Source: Candidatus Krumholzibacteriia bacterium (GTDB taxonomy: Bacteria > Krumholzibacteriota > Krumholzibacteria > WVZY01 > JAKEHA01). From it: a stretch of DNA of 21,302 nucleotides. Positions 1 to 6,517 of the stretch are shown piece by piece. The notes beneath the pieces were generated by a model. That model ran no database searches. It saw nothing but the letters and a program-made list of their open reading frames with translations, and was not told where the DNA came from. The stretch is taken from NCBI GenBank assembly GCA_029863355.1, contig JAOTVO010000006.1, positions 1 to 21,302 of the forward strand, given 5' to 3'. Numbering within the stretch: the first letter of the stretch is position 1; each line of letters begins with the position of its first letter. The position numbers and the translations under genes were made by a program.

Positions 1-25
1 GCTGCCGTATCACCGTGACCTAGGA

Positions 26-445
26 ATGAAACACGACACCGTGCCCAGCGTCGGTTCCAACACCATTCGGCAGCACTGCTCGGTGTGCAAAGCCGACTTC
101 GACATGGAGATCATCAAGCAGGGCAGCAGCGAGAGCGTCGTGTGGCTGAAGTGCCCGGGATGTCAGGGGTTCCTGCCCTACATGCCCGACGAGGATCCCG
201 CCGGCGACGCCGAGGGAGCCGCCGGCGAGAAACCCGTGGCGCTCGAAGATCTCGACGTCGAGAACGCCAAAGAGTACTCGGAAGCGGACACCTACCAGAT
301 CGGCGACGTGCTCCACCACCGTTCGTGGAACGACTTTGGCAAGGTGGTCAGCAAGGACGCCCTGCCGGGGAACCGGCATACGATCTGGGTTCAGTTCCTG
401 AGACAGGGAAAGGTGCAACTCCTCGAAGGGGTCGTCCACCAGTAA
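26..445 (+). CDS. Zinc-ribbon protein with C-terminal SH3/Tudor-like domain
   Basis: This 139-residue protein is probably cytoplasmic. Residues 18-46 hold a zinc ribbon with CxxC knuckles at C18/C21 and C43/C46. An acidic linker follows (about 50-85). Residues 92-138 (YQIGDVLHH, FGKVVS, IWVQF, QLLEGVV) resemble the small beta-barrel found at the end of PcrA/UvrD helicases and in CarD-like proteins, a fold that commonly binds RNA polymerase. A role as a small transcription- or DNA-associated adaptor is inference. There is no signal peptide or membrane segment. The frame is open to the left edge, so a more upstream start cannot be excluded; the ATG at 26 has only a weak AGGA just before it. The barrel-protein gene starts 28 nt downstream in the same direction. 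I do not recognise a named family. Confidence 0.75.
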   Translation: MKHDTVPSVGSNTIRQHCSVCKADFDMEIIKQGSSESVVWLKCPGCQGFLPYMPDEDPAGDAEGAAGEKPVALEDLDVENAKEYSEADTYQIGDVLHHRSWNDFGKVVSKDALPGNRHTIWVQFLRQGKVQLLEGVVHQ

Positions 446-473
446 CGAACGCCACCGCCCGGGTGGGGGACCG

Positions 474-1259
474 ATGCGCCACGCACCGGCTATAGTGGTT
501 TGCCTGTGCCTGGTCGCGACCCTGAGGGGACCTGTTCGCGAAGCCCGCGCCGTCGGCGTCTACGAAGACGCCGCCGGGTACGCGGGCTTCCTCGTTGCCC
601 CCCACCGGACCAGCGCGGTCGCGCGCTTCATCGGCACCGACACCGAGGATACGCGCGCCTCCATGGTCCACTTCGCCGGCCGTTTCGCCCCGCGCCCGGG
701 GCTGCTCGTCGACCTGGAGCTGCCCTTCATCACCACCGCCGTCCCCGGCCGGGACATCCAATCGGGCTTCGGAGATCTGCGCGTGCGCTTGCGCCAGGAC
801 CTGTGGCGCGGGCGGCACGCGCGCCTCGCACTGGCCGCCGACCTCGGCACCGGCACCGGCACCGGCCGCGTGTTTCCCTACGCCAGCGAGAGCCTCGAGT
901 TCGGGCTCGCGCTGGCCTACGTCGACACGCTCGACATCTTGCACTGGTGGGCGAGCGCGGGCGGCGCCATCGTCGGGCGGCAATCCGATGAGGCGGCCGC
1001 ACTCGGCCTCGTCGACGACTACGGCCGCGTCGGGGCGGGCCTCATGGTCCCGCTCGGCGGGCGCACCGGCGTGCGCCTCGGCCTCTCCGTCCTTCTCTTC
1101 GAGAGCGGCATCACCCGCGACGTCTACTTCGCCCGCGTGCACTGGGACTACTCGAAGGCCCTGCGCCTCGTGGCCGGGGCGCAGATCGAGGCGGCGCCGG
1201 GGGAGGACCGCGCCACCGACACCGCCGGCGAAGCCGGCATCGTCGTCTATTTCCCGTAG
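474..1259 (+). CDS. Putative outer-membrane beta-barrel protein
   Basis: The product is 261 residues. It begins with a basic, hydrophobic signal peptide (about 1-26, ending near AREARA). The rest alternates polar and hydrophobic residues in about 8-10 amphipathic strands, such as GLLVDLELPF, GDLRVRLRQDLW, ARLALAADLG and TGVRLGLSVLLF, and it ends in an aromatic residue plus proline (VVYFP). This is the pattern of small transporter-like outer-membrane barrels in diderm bacteria. No substrate can be named. The start has a good purine-rich ribosome-binding site (GGGTGGGGGA) immediately upstream. A short GGCACC hexamer repeat (about 843-864) encodes a Gly-Thr stretch, probably a loop. Assignment to a barrel rests on composition and pattern only. 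Confidence 0.7.
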   Translation: MRHAPAIVVCLCLVATLRGPVREARAVGVYEDAAGYAGFLVAPHRTSAVARFIGTDTEDTRASMVHFAGRFAPRPGLLVDLELPFITTAVPGRDIQSGFGDLRVRLRQDLWRGRHARLALAADLGTGTGTGRVFPYASESLEFGLALAYVDTLDILHWWASAGGAIVGRQSDEAAALGLVDDYGRVGAGLMVPLGGRTGVRLGLSVLLFESGITRDVYFARVHWDYSKALRLVAGAQIEAAPGEDRATDTAGEAGIVVYFP

Positions 1260-1446
1260 TCTCGCACCCCTATGGCCCGGATTGCACCCTGAGGCGGCCG
1301 GTGGCGTTTTGCGCGTCCGTCCGCCAAGATCCCCCGTTTGCCACCCATTTTCCCACCGTTTCCCGTCGCGCCTCTAAGCGCTGGACACCTCCGCGTGCGT
1401 TCCGCCGACTCCGCGCGGCGGCGCGGCACCGGCGCGTGCACGCCGG

Positions 1447-1462
1447 TGGCATGGTGATTGCC
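1447..1462 (+). promoter_or_regulatory. Candidate sigma-54 (-24/-12) promoter
   Basis: TGGCAT-N5-TTGCC matches the sigma-54 consensus TGGCAC-N5-TTGCW with one mismatch in the -24 box and one at the last -12 base. The invariant GG and GC are exactly 10 bases apart. Transcription would start near 1474, about 75 nt before the kinase gene. No enhancer-binding site was identified. In GC-rich DNA such a match can occur by chance. Confidence 0.35.
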
Positions 1463-1514
1463 CTTGCCGGCGCGGAAAACCCTCGTGGCCAACACACCCA
1501 GTGACACCGCACCG

Positions 1515-1538
1515 GTCCGCCGGCTCTGGCCGGCGGAC
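1515..1538 (+). promoter_or_regulatory. Perfect 10-bp hairpin directly before the ribosome-binding site
   Basis: GTCCGCCGGC, loop TCTG, GCCGGCGGAC: a perfect 10-bp inverted repeat with a 4-base loop, ending about 3 nt before the GGGGGGAGA ribosome-binding site of the gene at 1550. It has no T-run, so it is not a typical intrinsic terminator. It could stabilise the mRNA, modulate translation or be a protein-binding palindrome. Confidence 0.5.
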
Positions 1539-1549
1539 ACGGGGGGAGA

Positions 1550-3019
1550 ATGAAGCGCATCTGCGTTATCGACGGTAACGACCGCGCCCGCGAATCCCTC
1601 GCGCAGTCGCTCATCAAGCACGGCTACGACGTCATCGGCCACGCTTCCGCGTCGGCGGCGATGGCGGCGTGCGCGCGCCGCGCGTACGACCTCGTGATCG
1701 GCGACGCCGACGCGCCGAGCGCCGACGGAGTTGAGCTCGCCCGGCGCCTGCGCGAGATCGGAGTCGACGTACCTGTCATTCTGCTCACCGCCGGCGACCC
1801 CGTCGCCGTCGAGTCGTCCGCGCGCGCGCTTGGCATCGCGCGCGTGCTGCGCCGCGGCGACGATCCCTCCGAGCTGTGGTCCGCCGTGCGCTACGCGCTC
1901 CACCGCCGCGCGGCCCAGTCCACCGTGGAGAGCCTGGACGAGCTGCGCATGGGCCTCGTTACGGATCTCTCCCACCAGCTGCGCACGCCGCTCACCGCGC
2001 TCAAGCTCGCCATGGAGGGCCTCTTCGACCAGCTGCGCGAGGTCATGGACCCCGCCCAGACCCAGCTCGCGCGCATCAGCCGCCGCAACATCGACCGTGT
2101 GGTGTCCATGGTGGAGAGCCAGCTCGAGCTCTTGCAGATGACCCTGGGACAGATCGTGGTCGCGCGCCGCCTCGTGAACGTGGCCGCGCTCGTGGAAGAG
2201 ATCACGACGCGCCTCTTCGGCAAGGATCCCGACCTCCACGGCACCACCGTGGTGGCGCGCCAGGTGGGTACCCCCGTGCTGGCCTTCACCGATCCCGACG
2301 CGCTGGCCACCCTCGTGAGCAGTCTCCTCTGCGGCGGGGCTCCCAACGCGCGGCGCGAGGTGAGCGTCGTCCACGACGACGCGCGCACCGCCTGCCAGAT
2401 CGACGTGCGCATGCACTACCTCGCCGACCCGGCCCTACCGCCCGCGCGTGTGATCGAGCGCGAGATGGCGACCGGCGGCACCCTGCGCCTCGTCCCCGCG
2501 CCCACGCGCCTCGACTTCGAGCACCGAGCGTGCACCAGCATGGTGGCCGAGCTCGGCGGCACCCTCGTCCTGCGCAAGGACGCCGACGAGAAGCACGTGC
2601 GCATCACCCTGCCCCTCCTGCCCGCCTACGACCGCGGCAAGGACTTTCTGAATCCCGTGCGCCTCCTGCGGCGCACCGCCGAGCGCAAGCGCCAGAACGT
2701 GTCATTCCTCAAGTGCGAGTTCGACACCGCACCCAGCGCCGACGCCGACGCCCTCGCCGGCCCCGTGCACGCCCTCTCCGCGTGGAGCCAGGCCGTGCTC
2801 ACCGCGGGCGACACCATCGTGCGCGGCCGCGTTCCCGGCGCCTTCTTCCTGGCCCTCGTCGACCGCAGCCCCGACGAGCTGGACCGCGTCCGCGACTCCC
2901 TCTCCGACTGCGCACAGGACGCCCGTGGCGGCGCCCAACCCCGCGTCCCACGCCCCCAAACCGTCGTCACCAGCACGGGCGAGATCGACCGGCTGGTACA
3001 GGCGATCGAGCTGGTGTAG
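1550..3019 (+). CDS. Receiver + degenerate histidine kinase + GGDEF-like domain protein
   Basis: The protein is 489 residues and cytoplasmic, with no membrane segment. Residues 1-115 form a receiver domain: the phosphoacceptor is D52 (in GDADAPSADG), with D8 and T80 conserved, but the usual second acidic residue is G9 and the conserved Lys is Arg (R102). Residues 128-200 are a HisKA helical hairpin with the H-box SHQLRTP, phosphosite H142. Residues 215-365 follow a HATPase fold but lack the N-box Asn residues (SSLLCGG), the DxGxG box and the GLGL box; only a VAELGGTL remnant is clear. The last 120 residues (VSFLKCEFD through RGRVPGAFFLALVDRS) follow a GGDEF-domain outline with the active-site loop replaced by RVPGAF. 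It probably acts as a phosphorylation-responsive scaffold rather than an active kinase (inference). The start is fixed by GGGGGGAGA at 1540-1548. Confidence 0.8.
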   Translation: MKRICVIDGNDRARESLAQSLIKHGYDVIGHASASAAMAACARRAYDLVIGDADAPSADGVELARRLREIGVDVPVILLTAGDPVAVESSARALGIARVLRRGDDPSELWSAVRYALHRRAAQSTVESLDELRMGLVTDLSHQLRTPLTALKLAMEGLFDQLREVMDPAQTQLARISRRNIDRVVSMVESQLELLQMTLGQIVVARRLVNVAALVEEITTRLFGKDPDLHGTTVVARQVGTPVLAFTDPDALATLVSSLLCGGAPNARREVSVVHDDARTACQIDVRMHYLADPALPPARVIEREMATGGTLRLVPAPTRLDFEHRACTSMVAELGGTLVLRKDADEKHVRITLPLLPAYDRGKDFLNPVRLLRRTAERKRQNVSFLKCEFDTAPSADADALAGPVHALSAWSQAVLTAGDTIVRGRVPGAFFLALVDRSPDELDRVRDSLSDCAQDARGGAQPRVPRPQTVVTSTGEIDRLVQAIELV

Positions 3020-3080
3020 GGCTATCTGATCCGCTGGGTGATCGGGCTATTACCGGGATACTGAAGTCCGAGCGTGCTGC

Positions 3081-4466
3081 TTAGCCTTCCCGGCTCTCCA
3101 GCAGTTCCTTCATGCGTGACTTCTTCGCCGGCTCCTTGGGGGGCGGGGCGGCTCCGCTGGTTGCGCGAGCCTGCTCGATGAGGATGAGGCTCAGGGGGAT
3201 GTCGATCGTACGCCGCGAGGGGAGCGAGGAATCGTGGAAGGAGAACTCGCCGGCGTCGACATCGTCGAGGAGGCGGTGCAGCGCCTGGGTGCCCACCAGC
3301 TTGCCCACGCCGCAGTGGTAGGGCTCGCCGCGCTCGAAGAACAGCTTCCCACTGCACGTGGGCCCTTTGACGTGGAGCACCCCGGTGTGGGGCTCGGCGT
3401 TTAGCATCAAGAGGATCTCGGGGAAGGTGAAGCGGCTGAACTGGCCGGCGAGGAGCGGCTTCTTGGCCAGGCGCTTGGCGAGCACGCGCGCGAGCGGCGA
3501 GCGGAACACGATGACGACCCCGAAGAAGGCGACGAGGAGCGCGAAGTGGCGTTCGACGAGGGCCGCGGCGCGCGCGGTGTAGCCGAGCGCCGTGTTGCCG
3601 GACTCGCTCAGCCACTGCGACACGCCGCGCGCGTTGTCGGACGCGGCTGCGGTCGTCCCGCCGCTGAGGCGAATGAACTCGGCGCGCGCCCACTTGTCGT
3701 CGGGCTCGTCCTCGAGCAGCGCGGCGAGGACGCGGAGCGCTTCGTCTTGCGCGCCGGGGTCGTCGGAGGCGGCGAGCTGGCGCGCCTGGGCGCGCATCTC
3801 CTGGGTCTCGCGCTGCCGCATGCGCGACACGATGGCGTCGCGCAGCTCGTAATACTGCTTGTCCTGGCCGAGCTGGAGCGCGCGCTCGACGTCGGCGAGT
3901 GCGGCGAAGAGTCTCCCCATCTCCTTCTTGCATACGGCCCTCTTGTAGAACACGCCGGCGTTGTCGGGCGCGATGCCGGCCAGCACGGCGATCTTGGGTA
4001 TGGCTTGCTCGTACTGTCGGCGCTCGATGAGGAGGTCGACCTCGCCGTCGAGTACGGAGACGAGCATGCGCTCGACGTTGGAGCGGCGCTGCGCGATGGC
4101 GGCGTCGGTGGGTGCGAGCTTGGCGGCGCGCACGAGGAGCCCGTGCGCATACTCGAGTTTGCCGCGGCGCTCGAAGACGTTGGCCAGCTCGACGATCGCG
4201 CGCACGTTGTTGGGTTCGCGGATCAGAATCTCGGTGTAGAACTCCTCGGCGAGGTCGTGGTTCTCCAGGCCGAAAGCCTGGCGCGCCTTCTCGAAGAGTT
4301 CCTTGACGGTGATGGACGCGTCGAAGGCGCGCTCCTGGCCGCGCGGGGCCTGGGCCCCGGCCGCGGGCGCAACGGCGCACAGGGTCGTGCAGAGGCCGAC
4401 GAGGAAGGGCGCACGGGCCCGACGGAGGAACGATCGGGAGCTCCGGTCCACCATGGCACCGGACAC
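3081..4466 (-). CDS. Membrane-anchored TPR protein with C-terminal DUF4388 (PATAN-like) domain
   Basis: The 461-residue protein starts with a signal sequence (about 13-38, ending AGA-QA). Residues 50-220 hold TPR-like helical repeats (e.g. LAEEFYTEILIREPNNVRAI and the next repeat KLEYAHGLLVRAAKLAP). A single transmembrane helix spans about 307-326 (HFALLVAFFGVVIVF) and is followed by a strongly basic stretch (ARVLAKRLAKK). Residues 342-437 are a DUF4388 domain (GQFSRFTFPEILLMLN, SGKLFFERGEPYHC). By the positive-inside rule the TPR part is periplasmic and DUF4388 cytoplasmic, suggesting signalling or assembly across the inner membrane (inference). It is the last gene of a minus-strand operon, 27 nt after the upstream stop. 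The start is uncertain: GTG at 4466 or ATG at 4454, neither with a strong ribosome-binding site. Confidence 0.8.
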   Translation of the reverse strand: MSGAMVDRSSRSFLRRARAPFLVGLCTTLCAVAPAAGAQAPRGQERAFDASITVKELFEKARQAFGLENHDLAEEFYTEILIREPNNVRAIVELANVFERRGKLEYAHGLLVRAAKLAPTDAAIAQRRSNVERMLVSVLDGEVDLLIERRQYEQAIPKIAVLAGIAPDNAGVFYKRAVCKKEMGRLFAALADVERALQLGQDKQYYELRDAIVSRMRQRETQEMRAQARQLAASDDPGAQDEALRVLAALLEDEPDDKWARAEFIRLSGGTTAAASDNARGVSQWLSESGNTALGYTARAAALVERHFALLVAFFGVVIVFRSPLARVLAKRLAKKPLLAGQFSRFTFPEILLMLNAEPHTGVLHVKGPTCSGKLFFERGEPYHCGVGKLVGTQALHRLLDDVDAGEFSFHDSSLPSRRTIDIPLSLILIEQARATSGAAPPPKEPAKKSRMKELLESREG

Positions 4467-4493
4467 GACGCAACTATCGTACCAGAGGGAACG

Positions 4494-5897
4494 TCAGCCG
4501 CCCACGACCCGCAAGATCCACGACTGCACCCACAGGAGCACCTCGACCGAGCGGCTGAGCATCTCCGCGCCGTGGCCGGCGCCCTTGAACAGGCGCATCT
4601 CCATCTGCTCCCGCACCTTGACCTCCCGGAAAAAGCGCTCGGAGCGCAGGGAGACGAGGTCCCCTTCGGAGAGCACGATGGCGACGGGGCGGTCGGGGTG
4701 GAAGGCGACGGCGTTGCGCAGGTCGAGGTCCTGGGCGTCGAGGTCGGGAGAGAGGTGCACGACGGCGGGCCCGAGGCCGGCCTCGAAGAGCGCCTTCTCG
4801 ACGAGCGCGCAGCCGGCGCCGGCGGAGACCACGGCGATGCGAGCCGCGTCTACGCCGAGCGTGTCGGTGAGATAGCGCATCGCCACGGCGACGTCGCCGC
4901 TCAGGCGCTCGCGGTGGTGCTCGGGCAGGGTGTACACGGAGAGCAGGGAATCGCTGCGGCTGTCGCCGTGCCCGCGCGGGTCGAGGGACAGCGTGGTGAC
5001 GTCGTCGGTGAAGAGGAGCTGCTCGTAGGGCGCGTATACCGACCGCCGCCCGCCGAGGTCGGGCACGAAGAGCACCGCGGCTTGACCGCCGGCCCGCCGC
5101 AGCGTTGCTTCCAGCGCCACGCCGTCGGCGGCGCGCAGGATGACGACCTCCGCGCCCTCGGCCTCGATGCGCGCGCGCCGGTCGTGCACACCTTCCGCGA
5201 TGGCGGCGGCAACGGCCTCGCGCACGCCGCCGCCGGCGTAGCGGTTGGTGCGTTCGGCGATGAGCGCGAGGGCGTTGATGTCCTCGTCGTTGCGGCCGCC
5301 CTCGATGGCGATCGCGCGCAGGTAGGCGTGGGCGGCTTCGTCGTAGCGCACGAGCGCGGCGTAGCTGTGACCCTCGATGCGCCACGCGGCGGCGGCGGCG
5401 GACTCGTCGAGGTACGCGAGCGCGCCCTCGGCCATGCGCAGCGCCCGCTCGGGCTCGCCCACGCGCTGCATCAGCTCGGCGCGCAGCAGGTAGGTCTCGC
5501 CCAGGCGGGGGTGGAAGTCGCCGGCCACCGTCGCCCACCCGTGGGCGAGCCGCAGCTCGCGCTCGGCGCGCACGAAGTCGCCGCGCACGTCCATGAGGAA
5601 GCGCGCGAAGGTGTTGCGCGTGCCCACGTCGTTGGGGAAGAAGACGAAGATGCGCTGGTAGCTCCGCTCCACGCCCTCGTAGTCGCCCATGCTCGTGTAG
5701 AGTTCGATGAGCCACTGCAGGGTCGTGGCCTGCACCTCGGCGGGAAGGTCGCCGCCGACCCGGCGCTCGAGGCGCTCGATGGTCCTTCCGATATCGTCGC
5801 TGATGTCGATCTGGCCCTCGCCGGGCGCCTGCGCGCGCGCGGGCGCCAGCGCGGCGAGCCAGCAAGCGCAGAAGAGTGGGGCGAGGCGGCGGATCAC
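4494..5897 (-). CDS. Secreted TPR protein with alpha/beta-hydrolase-like domain lacking the nucleophile Ser
   Basis: The product is 467 residues. A signal peptide (MIRRLAPLFCACWLAALAPARA) is followed by TPR-like helices (about 45-240) and an alpha/beta-hydrolase domain (about 265-460; VLFVPDLGG, TLSLDPRGHGDSRSD). The nucleophile elbow, normally GxSxG, reads VVSAGAGCAL, which puts Gly where the catalytic Ser should be. A late His is kept (GAGHGAEML) and acidic candidates are present (LSEGDLV). It is therefore either a non-catalytic binding domain or uses an unusual nucleophile (inference). The start is GTG at 5897, chosen because it overlaps the HD gene's TGA as GTGA and is followed at once by the signal peptide. 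The open frame continues far upstream, but there it only shadows the HD gene. Confidence 0.78.
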   Translation of the reverse strand: MIRRLAPLFCACWLAALAPARAQAPGEGQIDISDDIGRTIERLERRVGGDLPAEVQATTLQWLIELYTSMGDYEGVERSYQRIFVFFPNDVGTRNTFARFLMDVRGDFVRAERELRLAHGWATVAGDFHPRLGETYLLRAELMQRVGEPERALRMAEGALAYLDESAAAAAWRIEGHSYAALVRYDEAAHAYLRAIAIEGGRNDEDINALALIAERTNRYAGGGVREAVAAAIAEGVHDRRARIEAEGAEVVILRAADGVALEATLRRAGGQAAVLFVPDLGGRRSVYAPYEQLLFTDDVTTLSLDPRGHGDSRSDSLLSVYTLPEHHRERLSGDVAVAMRYLTDTLGVDAARIAVVSAGAGCALVEKALFEAGLGPAVVHLSPDLDAQDLDLRNAVAFHPDRPVAIVLSEGDLVSLRSERFFREVKVREQMEMRLFKGAGHGAEMLSRSVEVLLWVQSWILRVVGG

Positions 5898-6454
5898 AGC
5901 TCGAGCTCTGCGGAGATGCGCTTCATCGCCGCGACGACGTTGCCGATGTGCGCGTCGAGCTCCAGCCCCAGGAGTTCGGCGCCCCGGCGGATGTCGTCGC
6001 GGTCCACGTTGCGGGCGAAGGCCTTGTCCTTGAGCTTCTTCTTGACCGACTTCGTCTCCACCTCGGCCAGCGACTTGGAGGGGCGCACCAGGGCCACGGC
6101 GGTGACGAGGCCGCAGAGCTCGTCCACGGCGAAGAGGGCCTTGCGGATGGGCGTGTCGCGCGCAACGCCGGCGTGGTTGGCGTGGGAGAGGACGGTCTGG
6201 ATCAGCTCCTCGTCGTAGCCGCGCGCGCGCAGGATCTCGGCCCCCTTGAAGGGGTGGTCGTCCAGAGAGGGGTAGCGCTCGTAGTCGAAGTCGTGGATGA
6301 GCCCCACCGCGCCCCACGCGTCGGGGTCGCCGCCCAGGCGCTCGGCGTACAAGCGCATGGCCGCCTCCACAGCGAGGGCGTGCTTGACGAGGCTCGGGTT
6401 CTGCGTGAACTCGGTCAGGAGCGCGTAGACGGCCTCTCGCGGCGGTACCTTCAC
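5894..6454 (-). CDS. HD-domain metal-dependent phosphohydrolase-like protein
   Basis: This 186-residue soluble protein contains an HD domain over roughly residues 20-115. The metal and catalytic residues visible are H25 (VKHALAVE), the H54-D55 pair (GLIHDFDYE), H67, H91 (LSHANHAG) and D111 (AVDELCG). HD proteins of this size hydrolyse phosphate esters of nucleotides or other small molecules; the substrate cannot be read from sequence. The GTG start at 6454 has an AGGAG seven bases upstream, a clear choice over the much longer open frame that runs through the oppositely oriented ABC gene. It is the first gene of the minus-strand operon and is translationally coupled to the TPR/hydrolase gene through GTGA. 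It is divergent from the ABC exporter genes. Confidence 0.85.
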   Translation of the reverse strand: MKVPPREAVYALLTEFTQNPSLVKHALAVEAAMRLYAERLGGDPDAWGAVGLIHDFDYERYPSLDDHPFKGAEILRARGYDEELIQTVLSHANHAGVARDTPIRKALFAVDELCGLVTAVALVRPSKSLAEVETKSVKKKLKDKAFARNVDRDDIRRGAELLGLELDAHIGNVVAAMKRISAELEL

Positions 6455-6517
6455 GGGGATACTCCTGTTTGCGCGCGCGGGCGCGCTGGCGTATATTGGC
6501 AGTCTACAATTACTTGC
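6455..6517. promoter_or_regulatory. Divergent promoter region (HD operon / ABC exporter)
   Basis: This is a 63-bp gap between two divergent genes and is AT-rich in its right half, unlike its surroundings. On the plus strand TTGCGC (6469-6474), 17 bases, then TATATT (6492-6497) forms a plausible sigma-70 promoter. A second -10-like box TACAAT (6505-6510) lies only 7 bases before the ATG at 6518, which would give a nearly leaderless mRNA. On the minus strand AGGAG is the ribosome-binding site of the HD gene. The minus promoter is not clear. Confidence 0.4.

Larger units (their letters stand above)
1260..1549. other. Intergenic leader region of the receiver/kinase gene
   Basis: This 290-base gap holds no convincing gene. 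The short open frame at 1301-1504 looks like chance: it has no ribosome-binding site and an Arg/Pro/Ala-rich translation. The gap does carry a sigma-54-like element (1447-1462), a perfect hairpin (1515-1538) and a strong GGGGGGAGA ribosome-binding site just before 1550. Confidence 0.5.

Noticed and set aside
843..864. GGCACC tandem repeat as a phase-variation tract
   Set aside because: There are only about three in-frame units inside a coding region, so a change of one unit would not shift the frame.
1247..2416. Minus-strand open frame (389 codons) over the kinase gene
   Set aside because: Antisense to the receiver and HisKA domains, with no domain pattern or ribosome-binding site.
3546..6218. 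Long plus-strand open frame (890 codons) opposite the HD/TPR operon
   Set aside because: Composition is Gly/Ala/Val/Glu/His-rich without domains, and it is antisense to three well-supported genes. It is a shadow caused by high GC.
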